A stretch of 14,212 bases of DNA. Source: CAVQBP01 sp964448105 (lineage in GTDB: Bacteria > Bacteroidota > Ignavibacteria > Ignavibacteriales > Ignavibacteriaceae). Numbering within the stretch: the stretch's first letter is position 1; every line of letters begins with the position of its first letter. The stretch spans positions 1-14,212 of the forward strand of contig CAYUVK010000124.1 in assembly GCA_964448105.1 (NCBI GenBank), written 5' to 3'. The notes beneath the pieces were generated by a model. It was not told the origin of the DNA and did not search any database. It was given only the letters and a program-made list of their open reading frames with translations. The position numbers and the translations under genes are program-made. This document shows positions 6,502 to 13,011 of this stretch, piece after piece.

Positions 6502-6601
6502 NNNNNNNNNNNNNNNNNNNNNNNNNNNNNNNNNNNNNNNNNNNNNNNNNNNNNNNNNNNNNNNNNNNNNNNNNNNNNNNNNNNNNNNNNNNNNNNNNNN
6601 N
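6502..6601. other. Assembly gap (100 N) inside a repeated segment
   Basis: The 55 bp left of the gap (6447-6501) equal 6855-6909, and the 55 bp right of it (6602-6656) equal 6967-7021. The gap therefore falls in a first copy of the 167-bp segment at 6855-7021. The missing sequence is predicted to be the 57 bp of 6910-6966, not 100 bp. Filling it that way opens a continuous GIY-YIG reading frame. Confidence 0.85.
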
Positions 6602-6813
6602 ATTACAAAGGTATATCTCAGAACCCCCAAGTAAGATTAACTTACCATAATACAATAGAGAAAGGATTTACCTCCCGCTACAGACCCTGGGAAATAGTCT
6701 TTACAAAAGAATATAGTTCAAAAAAAGAAGCAACGGAAGCAGAGAAGAAGATAAAATCTTGGAAAAGCACAAAAATGATAGAAAGACTAATAAACGGAGA
6801 AATAACATTGTAG
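6602..6813 (+). CDS. Small GIY-YIG nuclease domain protein, 5' end lost in gap
   Basis: The visible 69 codons (tac at 6604 to TAG 6811-6813) begin YKGISQNPQVRLTYHN and end RLINGEITL. They match the back half of a single-domain GIY-YIG protein: the YIG-equivalent (Y)YKGIS, the catalytic-type Arg of QVRL and the Glu of EAEKKIKSW. The missing N-terminus is present in the truncated copy at 6921 (TYYLYILKSKSANRY, the GIY half). Joined through the shared segment the protein is 85 aa, normal for the family, with R27 and E63 as candidate catalytic residues. It follows tRNA-Asn and its terminator, and its stop codon overlaps the start of the next tRNA remnant. Small GIY-YIG proteins are nucleases; the target of this one is unknown. 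Confidence 0.85.
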
Positions 6814-6880
6814 CATTCGGCTGTTATCCCGACAAAGTCGCGACAAAGTCGGGATGCAGGTTCGAGTCCTGCTCGCGGAG
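6812..6880 (+). pseudogene. tRNA-Asn remnant (3' side), interrupted by a palindrome
   Basis: Positions 6812-6826 match the intact tRNA at 6422-6436 (the end of the D-stem, the anticodon-stem 5' strand and most of the anticodon loop). A 30-bp palindromic stretch then replaces the 3' anticodon strand and variable loop. From 6855 the T-arm and acceptor 3' strand are identical to the intact gene, ending at discriminator G6880. The acceptor 5' strand and D-arm are absent, so no tRNA can form. It begins inside the stop codon of the GIY-YIG gene. Confidence 0.82.
6826..6855. repeat. ATCCCGAC/GTCGGGAT palindrome inside the tRNA remnant
   Basis: Arms ATCCCGAC (6826-6833) and GTCGGGAT (6848-6855) are perfect inverted repeats. 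The centre holds a second, partly duplicated unit (GTC-GCGAC-AAA). A related palindrome with one G-T pair lies at 6339-6357 in the other remnant, and a lone half ATCCCGAC lies at 8639-8646. Confidence 0.8.
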
Positions 6881-7021
6881 CGAAAAACCCTGAATAAAGT
6901 TCAGGGTTTTGAATTTTTAAATGACTTATTATTTGTATATATTAAAATCAAAATCAGCAAATAGATATTACAAAGGTATATCTCAGAACCCCCAAGTAAG
7001 ATTAACTTACCATAATACAAT
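6855..7021 (+). repeat. 167-bp direct repeat: tRNA 3' end, terminator, GIY-YIG 5' end
   Basis: The first 55 bp occur also at 6447-6501 and the last 55 bp at 6602-6656, in the same order and on either side of the second gap. The repeat spans the T-arm onward of tRNA-Asn, the terminator and the first 33 codons of the GIY-YIG gene. Both visible portions are identical to their counterparts, which suggests a recent tandem duplication. Confidence 0.85.
6884..6918 (+). terminator. Intrinsic terminator, second copy
   Basis: AAAACCCTGAA (6884-6894) and TTCAGGGTTTT (6900-6910) form an 11-bp stem with loop TAAAG, followed by GAATTTTT. This is the complete form of the terminator behind the intact tRNA. 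It ends only a few bases before the start codon of the truncated GIY-YIG copy. Confidence 0.82.
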
Positions 7022-7055
7022 CACTAGTCCAATTTGGGAAAAGTTGATAAATTGA
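6921..7055 (+). pseudogene. Truncated GIY-YIG nuclease copy (N-terminal half)
   Basis: A 44-codon frame from ATG 6921 reads TYYLYILKSKSANRYYKGIS and continues through QVRLTYHNTI, identical to the other copy up to 7021. It then diverges to TSPIWEKLIN and stops at 7053-7055. It keeps the GIY and YIG elements and Arg27 but lacks the half with the catalytic Glu, so it should be inactive. It marks the right end of the duplicated segment; the 163 bp from here to the next gene contain nothing I recognise. Confidence 0.82.
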
Positions 7056-7218
7056 AACAATTTTTCATGGCGCCTTAAATCACATCTTATTTATTTATTA
7101 TAAGGTCAATATGCTAAAAAATCTAATAGATGCTTATTAATATTCTTTCGGTTGCTTTTCAATGTGTCGGTATATTATTTGTTAAAAACTGTAAAGACAC
7201 ATTTTTTTGTTTTTTTAG

Positions 7219-8445
7219 GTGATGCAACAAAAAGTAATCAATATGTCAAGTACGCAGTTTCTTCATCAAGAAGATAGTCTGAGTTTAGGATTTTACAAAA
7301 AAAGAACGCCTATAGCAAACAGAGGGAGGAAAGCTGAAGTAATTAATCTTGAAGAGATAAATTCTGTTCAAGAAATTGTGAGGATTAGAGAAGACTGGAA
7401 AAGGTTATTTCTTAAATCTTCAAAGGCTACTCCGTTTCAGTCATGGGAGTGGAATTATGCTATGGTAAACGAGTTCACATCGTCGGAAAAGCTAAAAATA
7501 ATTGTGGGTTACAATAAGAAGAATGAAATAGTCGGACTCGCACCTTTTAAATTAACAAACCATAAATTTTCAGGTATTAAGATATTAGAATTCATCGGTA
7601 GTGGACCGTCTGATTATTTGGATTTCATTATTGATGAGGAATATAAACTTTCTTTTATAACGAGACTATTTGATTTTATTAAAAACTCTGAAAATTGGAA
7701 TATTCTTAATCTTATTAGCTTAAGAGAGGAGACCAAGAATTTAGTTGCACGTTATTTACCTGTAGAAATATCATCACAAATAGTCTGCCCCTGCATACAT
7801 TTGCCAGATACAATGCATGAGTATGAAAAAGAAGTACATAAAAGGGAACTTAAAAGCATAAAAAGGCAGTTAAGAAAGCTCCTACCTCAAAATCGGCTGA
7901 CATACATAATTACAAAATCACCGGAAAACTTGAAAGAAAACGTAAATTATTTTATCGAATTGCACCAGAAGAGGCATAATTCTAAGGGTGAAAGAGGGAA
8001 ATTTTGTACAAAAGCCCGCAGGGAAAGATTTCATCATATGTCAAAATTGATGTGCGAAGCGGGCATGTTAAGAATTGAGATGCTTAAGATAGATTCTGTC
8101 ATTGCCTCTATCAACTTCATACTAGTGTTGAATAATAAAAAATATAATTATCTATCTGGAATGAATCCCGTTTTTTCACAATTCAAACCAGGTAAGCTCC
8201 TTATTTATTACATGGTGGAAGATGCAATAAAAAAGGGTTATAAAGTCTTTGACTTTACGCAAGGTGCCGAAGAGTATAAATATTTCTGGACGAATAAAGA
8301 AATTCAATTATATAGTGCAGTCTATTCCAGATCAAGAATGAGTTTTCTTTTGTGGAAAAACATTCGAACCTTAAGAAATAAATTGTATAATTCTAACGTA
8401 ATTAAGAATTCTTGTCAAAAATTTTACGGATTATTCCAATTCTAG
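7219..8445 (+). CDS. FemAB/BioF2-like GNAT-fold acyltransferase
   Basis: A 408-aa soluble protein with no signal peptide or membrane helix. It resembles the CelD/BcsL-type 'acetyltransferase involved in cellulose biosynthesis' family (PF13480-like). Visible landmarks: ATPFQSWEW near residues 70-78, the strand IIVGYNKKNEIVGLAPF, the GSGPSDYLDF loop, and the C-terminal GNAT-like block from ASINFILVLNNKKYNYLSGM to KGYKVFDFTQGAEEYKYFW. Relatives often sit in exopolysaccharide or lipid-modification loci; here there are no such neighbours, so the substrate is unknown. The start could be GTG 7219, ATG 7222 or ATG 7243; the first ~40 residues are weakly conserved-looking and none has a good Shine-Dalgarno. 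Probably monocistronic. Confidence 0.75.
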   Translation: MMQQKVINMSSTQFLHQEDSLSLGFYKKRTPIANRGRKAEVINLEEINSVQEIVRIREDWKRLFLKSSKATPFQSWEWNYAMVNEFTSSEKLKIIVGYNKKNEIVGLAPFKLTNHKFSGIKILEFIGSGPSDYLDFIIDEEYKLSFITRLFDFIKNSENWNILNLISLREETKNLVARYLPVEISSQIVCPCIHLPDTMHEYEKEVHKRELKSIKRQLRKLLPQNRLTYIITKSPENLKENVNYFIELHQKRHNSKGERGKFCTKARRERFHHMSKLMCEAGMLRIEMLKIDSVIASINFILVLNNKKYNYLSGMNPVFSQFKPGKLLIYYMVEDAIKKGYKVFDFTQGAEEYKYFWTNKEIQLYSAVYSRSRMSFLLWKNIRTLRNKLYNSNVIKNSCQKFYGLFQF

Positions 8446-8453
8446 TGAATCGC

Positions 8454-8519
8454 GCTCCTTTATAGAGTTGGTATTTTAAACCGGCTGGAAGATAAAATAA
8501 TATTGGTCCCGGTTGGAGC
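8454..8519. repeat. Structured intergenic element with nested inverted repeats
   Basis: GCTCC (8454-8458) pairs with GGAGC (8515-8519) and AACCGG (8479-8484) pairs with CCGGTT (8509-8514). The two right arms are contiguous, so the structure is one 11-bp helix with a 20-nt bulge on the left and a 24-nt loop. It lies 8 bp after the acyltransferase stop. It may be another dispersed repeat family or a structured 3' UTR; I cannot tell which. Confidence 0.5.
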
Positions 8520-8602
8520 AAAAGAACCAAAGATTTTTCAAAAACATTGGCAGATAAAGAAAACAAAGTATACAAATTCATTATTAAATATTTATGATAA
8601 AC

Positions 8603-8660
8603 CGGGATAATGAATAAGAAATAACTCAACTAATTGAGATCCCGACTACAAGTTTTTTTT
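8603..8660 (+). terminator. Possible terminator from a decayed ATCCCGAC element
   Basis: CGGGAT (8603-8608) and ATCCCG (8639-8644) can pair around an inner CTCAA/TTGAG hairpin, and an 8-T run follows at 8653-8660. The stem is interrupted and the T-run is 8 nt away, so this is a weak candidate. ATCCCGAC here is the half-site of the palindrome seen in the tRNA remnants. Confidence 0.3.
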
Positions 8661-8713
8661 CTTTAAAAATTATTTCAAATTAAAAATATTATGTTTTTAA
8701 AAGTTGAGCTATA

Positions 8714-9292
8714 ATGAAAGAGAAAAATAATTTTTATAACTTAAAATATTCGGATATTAATTTTGCTATAGATGGTTTTAATGCCGGTGAATTTGAAAGA
8801 TGCTTTTTTAATAATTGTCAATTTTCAAATATTGATTTGTCCGGTAGTTCATTTATTGATTGTGAATTTGTAAACTGCGATTTAAGCAATGCTAAAATAA
8901 TTGAAACAGTATTCCGGGATATAAAATTCAGGAATTGTAAATTATTAGGATTACAATTCGATAAATGCAGCAAACTATTATTGTCTATGAATTTTGAAGA
9001 ATCCCAATTAGATATGTCTTCGTTCTATGATCTGAAACTTCAAAATACAGAATTTACAAACTGTGAATTAAAAGAAGTATACTTTGTAAAAGCTGATTTA
9101 ACAAATTCAAAATTCGATAACTGCGATTTAAGCAATGCCATATTTGAAAATACTAACCTTACAAAGTGCGACTTCAACACTGCAATTAATTATTCAGTTG
9201 ATCCCGAAAAAAATAAAATTTTCAAAGCAAAATTTTCAATTGCCGGTATTATGGGTTTACTCAATAAATACGATATTATAATTAAACAATAA
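8714..9292 (+). CDS. Pentapeptide-repeat protein, Qnr/McbG-like
   Basis: A 192-aa protein built almost wholly of A(D/N)LXX-type pentapeptides (for example CQFSN IDLSG SSFID CEFVN CDLSN), predicting a right-handed quadrilateral beta-helix. Its layout resembles the Qnr/McbG family: a first repeat block (about 25-85), a short break near KCSKLLLSMNF, a second block (about 92-157), and a tail INYSVDPEKNKIFKAKFS...GLLNKYDI. Family members bind DNA gyrase/topoisomerase by mimicking DNA and some lower quinolone susceptibility, but resistance cannot be inferred from sequence alone. It stands alone, convergent with nagB 40 bp away. The ATG at 8714 has only a poor Shine-Dalgarno. Confidence 0.88.
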   Translation: MKEKNNFYNLKYSDINFAIDGFNAGEFERCFFNNCQFSNIDLSGSSFIDCEFVNCDLSNAKIIETVFRDIKFRNCKLLGLQFDKCSKLLLSMNFEESQLDMSSFYDLKLQNTEFTNCELKEVYFVKADLTNSKFDNCDLSNAIFENTNLTKCDFNTAINYSVDPEKNKIFKAKFSIAGIMGLLNKYDIIIKQ

Positions 9293-9332
9293 AATATTTT
9301 TTCTCTTGAATAAATATCTCAAAACCAATTAC

Positions 9333-10148
9333 TTATTTAACTAATAGAGTATCAGGATCAAGATGTTCTGCTTCAATATCTTTAAAATATTTTACTGTTC
9401 CGACTTTTAATTCATATGTAGCCTGGTCATCGCAAACAATAATTCCTTTTGGGTGAAGCTGCAATGCACTTACAGTCCACATATGATTTACGCCTTCCTC
9501 TACTACTTTTGAAAGTGCCCTTGCCTTGTTTAAGCTGCTAATTATAATGAGAACCTCTTCCGCATCTAAAACAGTTTTTACCCCTACTGTTAATGCTGTC
9601 TTCGGTACTTTATTCAGATCATTGTCAAAAAATCTTGAATTGGCAATAACAGTATCCATAGTTAATGTTTTTACTCTTGTGAGAGAACCTAGAGATGATC
9701 CCGGTTCGTTAAAAGCTATATGTCCGTCGGGCCCAATTCCACCAACAAATAAATTAATCCCCCCGGCACTTGTAATTTTATTTTCATAGTCTTCACATTC
9801 TTTTTCCAGTTTCTTTGCATTTCCATTTAAAATATTAACATAGTCTTTATCAATATCGATATGACTAAAGAGGTGTTTCCACATAAAGGAATGATAACTC
9901 TCAGGATGGTCTTCCGGCAAACCTACATATTCATCCATGTTGAATGTTGTTACATATTTAAACGAAACTAAACCTTTTTTGTTTAGTGATACTAATTCTT
10001 TATACATTCCAACCGGTGAAGAACCGGTGGGCAGACCTAAAACAAAACGATCCTTTTCAGTCGGATTATATGAATTTATTCTTGCCGCAACATAGTTTGC
10101 TGCCCACTTAGAAACTTTGTCATAATTGGGTTGAATAATAAGACGCAT
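9333..10148 (-). CDS. nagB: Glucosamine-6-phosphate deaminase
   Basis: Converts GlcN-6-P to fructose-6-P and ammonia in the cytoplasm, 271 aa against 266 in E. coli. Numbering is nearly identical to the E. coli enzyme: phosphate-binding LPTGSSP (39-45), Asp72 in NMDEYVGL, and Asp141, His143 and Glu148 in GPDGHIAFNEP. The residues that bind the allosteric activator GlcNAc-6-P in E. coli (Ser151, Ser152, Arg158, Lys160, Tyr254) are all at equivalent positions, so allosteric control is likely. The start has a strong Shine-Dalgarno AAGGAG (complement of 10154-10159). It is the last gene of the - strand nag group, 89 bp after the glmU-like gene. The codon pattern is like its neighbours. Confidence 0.96.
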   Translation of the reverse strand: MRLIIQPNYDKVSKWAANYVAARINSYNPTEKDRFVLGLPTGSSPVGMYKELVSLNKKGLVSFKYVTTFNMDEYVGLPEDHPESYHSFMWKHLFSHIDIDKDYVNILNGNAKKLEKECEDYENKITSAGGINLFVGGIGPDGHIAFNEPGSSLGSLTRVKTLTMDTVIANSRFFDNDLNKVPKTALTVGVKTVLDAEEVLIIISSLNKARALSKVVEEGVNHMWTVSALQLHPKGIIVCDDQATYELKVGTVKYFKDIEAEHLDPDTLLVK

Positions 10149-10237
10149 AATAACTCCTTGTTTTAATGTTTTATATAATAATAGGTTAAGTCAAAAAAAA
10201 TATCATGAGAAAATTTCTTCTTAATAAGAAGGGGATT

Positions 10238-11503
10238 TTAGTTAGGCATTCCTCTTTTCCTTCTTTCTTCTTTTGTTAAATCAAATACTTTTCGAAATAA
10301 TCGTTCGTCAAGATTAGTCATTTCAATCTTACGTCGATTCATTACCCTTCTCGCAACTTCAATACTTCTTTCAAGATCGTAACTTGTAAGCGCATCAGCT
10401 CCGCCCCATGAAAAAGACGGAATATATTTACTCGGGAAACCCCCACCATATATATTGCTCGATACACCTACAACAGTACCGGTATTAAACATGGTATTAA
10501 TTGCGCTTTTTGAGTGATCACCAATAGTCAAACCGACAAACATAGAACCACTGTCTACTTGCTCACCATTAATAATTACTTTAATGCTGCCATAATTATT
10601 TTTTAAATCGCTATTGTTTGTATCAGCTCCTAGATTAACCCACATCCCTAAATATGAATGTCCAAGAAAACCATCATGCTGTTTATTAGAATAAGAATGG
10701 ATAATAGATGCTTCTACTTCTCCGCCAACTTTACAGACCGGGCCAATACTTGTATCTTCATAAATTTTTGCACCGATTTTTATTTTCGAATTATCACCGA
10801 TATAAGCAGGTCCCTCTATGGTAGCGTTTGGATATATCTCAACAGAATTCCCAATATAAATTGGTCCATTTTCAGCGTCCAGTACAGTACCTGGTTTTAT
10901 TTTTGTTCCTTCCCCCACGTAAATATTTTCCTTATTTATTAAATACACTCCGTCATATATCTTCCCCTTAATTTTATTTCCGTTAACATTTTTTGTAAGT
11001 GTTTTAAAATCAGAAATAATTTGTTCTCCGTTTTCATGAATTAGATCCCAGGGATAGTTAACAATTTTAACATCAACATCCTCTTTTACAAGGTCTTGAA
11101 AATCTGAATGTGTAAATAAATCTGTCATCTGGTGTTTTAATAAATCAAGCTTACTGCCGCTCACTTTGGCTGCGATAATTGAATCTCCTTTAACATACAG
11201 CTTATCACTTCCATTAAGATTTATTTGTTTTTTAAAATTCTCGTCAGCAATAACTCTTCCGTTTATAAAAAGGCAATTTTTCCCGTTAATCTCATTTATT
11301 TCGATGTTTGGGTTTTGTTGTTTAAGTACGTCATGCAGGTAGCTTCTACAATGAAGAGATACAGGAATATCCGGGAATTGTCTTATAATTTTTTCTCTAA
11401 GGGTTAAAATACCGCATCTTAAATCATATTGTGGCCGGAAGTATACAAGCGGAAGTAAGCAGGTATAATATAATCCTTCAAATATACATAGGCTATCAAC
11501 CAT
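10238..11503 (-). CDS. Alternative GlmU-like sugar nucleotidyltransferase / acyltransferase
   Basis: A 421-aa two-domain protein. The N-terminal domain (1 to about 185) carries FRPQYDLRCGILTLREK (22-38), LFINGR (78-83) and YPWDLIHENG (150-159), hallmarks of the NTP_transf_4 type found in Bacteroidota and relatives; the classical GlmU LAAGxGTRM motif is absent. Residues about 192-350 are hexapeptide repeats of a left-handed beta-helix (VGEGTKIKPG, YIGNSVEIYP, YIGDNSKIKIG) with the acetyltransferase-like region KQHDGFLGHSYLGMWVNLGA. The likely role is GlcN-1-P acetylation and uridylylation to UDP-GlcNAc, inferred from family and context. Shine-Dalgarno GGAGAG (complement of 11510-11515) supports the start. 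It lies between nagA and nagB, tying catabolism to cell-wall precursor synthesis. Confidence 0.82.
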   Translation of the reverse strand: MVDSLCIFEGLYYTCLLPLVYFRPQYDLRCGILTLREKIIRQFPDIPVSLHCRSYLHDVLKQQNPNIEINEINGKNCLFINGRVIADENFKKQINLNGSDKLYVKGDSIIAAKVSGSKLDLLKHQMTDLFTHSDFQDLVKEDVDVKIVNYPWDLIHENGEQIISDFKTLTKNVNGNKIKGKIYDGVYLINKENIYVGEGTKIKPGTVLDAENGPIYIGNSVEIYPNATIEGPAYIGDNSKIKIGAKIYEDTSIGPVCKVGGEVEASIIHSYSNKQHDGFLGHSYLGMWVNLGADTNNSDLKNNYGSIKVIINGEQVDSGSMFVGLTIGDHSKSAINTMFNTGTVVGVSSNIYGGGFPSKYIPSFSWGGADALTSYDLERSIEVARRVMNRRKIEMTNLDERLFRKVFDLTKEERRKRGMPN

Positions 11504-11590
11504 AATTAACTCTCCATTAATGATAGGTTATTAAAGACTGAATTAAGAGTAAAATATTGTGTTTACATTTTTTTTATTTTAGATATTACA

Positions 11591-11609
11591 ATTTTGTTAC
11601 AAACAAAAT
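11591..11609. promoter_or_regulatory. Inverted repeat between nagA and the glmU-like gene
   Basis: ATTTTGTT (11591-11598) and AACAAAAT (11602-11609) are perfect 8-bp arms with a 3-nt centre, about 90 bp upstream of the glmU-like start. The core TTTGTT/AACAAA is the same as in the larger inverted repeat upstream of the ROK gene, but the spacing differs (3 against 9). It could be a second operator or an mRNA hairpin; no T-run follows on either strand. Confidence 0.3.
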
Positions 11610-11645
11610 GAGTGCAGGGCTTTGATTTTTAAAATTCATAAAAAT

Positions 11646-12812
11646 TTAATCCTGCGATTTTTTGTAAACAATCTTTCCATAAAGTAAAGTTAGTTCTACT
11701 TCATAATTTTTGTTTAGAACAACAATATCAGCATCTTTGCCAACGGCCAAAATCCCTTTTTTATGATCAAGGTTTAATACTTTTATTCCATTTAAAGAGG
11801 CCATCCTAACAGCTTCGGTTATTGTAGCCCCAGCAGCTTCCACCATATTTTTTACGGCAGAATTTAATGTTAATGTGCTCCCGGCGAGTGTACCGTCCTC
11901 AAGATATGCTTTTTTCCCTTTCATATATATTTTTTGATCAGCAAATTCGTATTCACCCTCATGCATTCCTCCCGCACGTATTGAATCAGATACCAAAATA
12001 ATTCCACTTGCGCTTTTTAATTTTAACAGCAATTTCATTACAGCTGGATGAACATGAAGAGAATCCGCAATTAATTCTATTTTTAGTTCATTGTGTAAAA
12101 GGGAACCAAGAATAATTCCCGGGGTTCTATGATGAAAGGATTGCATTGCGTTAAAAATATGGGTAACATGAGCAGCACCGTTATCTATTGCATTTTCAAC
12201 TTCATCATAACTCGCCATCGAATGGCCGATTGATAAAACAACACCTTCTTTTGCGGCAGCCTGCATTACTTCTATTGATCCATCCAGTTCAGGAGCTATT
12301 GTCATTATTTTAATATAACCCTTTGAGGCTTTCCATATTTTGTCCCAGGATTCAACATTAGGTTTCCAAATATAATTTTCATTCATTGCCCCTTTAAATT
12401 TTTTGTTTAAGAAAGGCCCTTCCATATGAATTCCCCGGATATTAGAATTTGGGTGTTGCTCAATATAGTCAGCAACTCTTTTTAGATCTTTCAGCAGCAA
12501 TTCTTCTGGTTTGGCAAATAGGGAAGCGAGCATTGTGGTGGAACCGTATTGTAAAAAATATGAACTGATCTTTTCTATACTTTCAATTGAATTATCAGCA
12601 AAACCGAATCCGGCACCTCCATGCACGAGAAGATCAGCAAAACCGGGACAGACTATTTTGCTGCTCACATCAATAACTTTGCAATTTTTTAAAACCGATT
12701 TATCTAAGGATCTTCCTAATTCAGAAATTTTTCCTCCATCAATTAACAATGTTTCATTTTTAATTATTCTAAAAGGGGTAATAATATCTCCACCGGTTAA
12801 TGCTAATTTCAT
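11646..12812 (-). CDS. nagA: N-acetylglucosamine-6-phosphate deacetylase
   Basis: An amidohydrolase of 388 aa that removes acetate from GlcNAc-6-P, feeding NagB. Metal and catalytic residues fall where expected: Glu131 in GIHMEGPFLN, His197 in IGHSMASYDE, His218 in THIFNAMQ, and the catalytic Asp276 in LVSDSIRAGGM. The substrate-contact segments ADSLHVHP (249-256) and GTLAGSTLTL are present. At the first metal site the sequence is DLLVHGG (60-66), so only the second His of the HxH pair found in two-metal NagA enzymes remains; E. coli NagA also lacks both, so a single-metal enzyme is likely. Shine-Dalgarno AAGGAA (complement of 12817-12822) supports the start. It is the first gene of the - strand group and divergent from the ROK regulator. 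Confidence 0.95.
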   Translation of the reverse strand: MKLALTGGDIITPFRIIKNETLLIDGGKISELGRSLDKSVLKNCKVIDVSSKIVCPGFADLLVHGGAGFGFADNSIESIEKISSYFLQYGSTTMLASLFAKPEELLLKDLKRVADYIEQHPNSNIRGIHMEGPFLNKKFKGAMNENYIWKPNVESWDKIWKASKGYIKIMTIAPELDGSIEVMQAAAKEGVVLSIGHSMASYDEVENAIDNGAAHVTHIFNAMQSFHHRTPGIILGSLLHNELKIELIADSLHVHPAVMKLLLKLKSASGIILVSDSIRAGGMHEGEYEFADQKIYMKGKKAYLEDGTLAGSTLTLNSAVKNMVEAAGATITEAVRMASLNGIKVLNLDHKKGILAVGKDADIVVLNKNYEVELTLLYGKIVYKKSQD

Positions 12813-12912
12813 TTTATTCCTTGTTTTCTTTTCTGAGACTAAATAATTTTTCTTTTATTTTCGCATGTTTTTAACGGTTTGAAAAAATATTTTTAAAATT
12901 TCATTTTAAATC

Positions 12913-12941
12913 TTGACAAATAAGAAAAAAAAATTTAAGTT
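12913..12941 (+). promoter_or_regulatory. Promoter of the ROK gene (TTGACA-N17-TAAGTT)
   Basis: TTGACA (12913-12918) and TAAGTT (12936-12941) have a 17-nt A/T-rich spacer, the same arrangement as upstream of the tRNA locus. The reverse complement TTGTCA gives a possible -35 for nagA on the other strand, but no matching -10 is clear. Confidence 0.5.
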
Positions 12942-12951
12942 CCGAAAGTAA

Positions 12952-12972
12952 TTTGTTGGTTTAAACAACAAA
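12952..12972. promoter_or_regulatory. Operator-like inverted repeat for the ROK regulator
   Basis: TTTGTTG (12952-12958) and CAACAAA (12966-12972) are perfect arms around GTTTAAA. The right half GTTTAAACAACAAACTAA closely resembles the xylO half-site bound by XylR, a ROK-family repressor of Bacillus (recalled, not searched). It begins about 10 bp after the -10 box of the ROK promoter, at the predicted transcription start, a position suited to autorepression, and lies 140 bp from the divergent nagA. Confidence 0.6.
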
Positions 12973-13011
12973 CTAAATGTACACAATCTCTTCTATTTAG
13001 TCAACTGGAAT

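Noticed and set aside
6332..6634. A + strand frame across tRNA-Asn and the gap
   Set aside because: It is a translation of tRNA sequence and Ns, not a gene.
6318..6880. Split (trans-spliced) tRNA halves with complementary tails
   Set aside because: An intact tRNA-Asn lies between the two remnants, the remnants overlap in content, and the palindromes disrupt the D-stem or the anticodon stem rather than act as guide helices.
8402..8629. A 75-codon frame on the - strand
   Set aside because: It lies in the structured repeat region and overlaps the end of the acyltransferase gene; the text looks like a translated repeat rather than a protein.
10170..10200. TTGACT on the - strand as a nagB promoter
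   Set aside because: No TAAGTT or TATAAT-like box at the right spacing follows.
10217..10231. Palindrome CTTCTTA-A-TAAGAAG between the glmU-like gene and nagB
   Set aside because: AT-rich short stem with a very small loop and no adjacent T-run on the coding strand; too weak to call a terminator.
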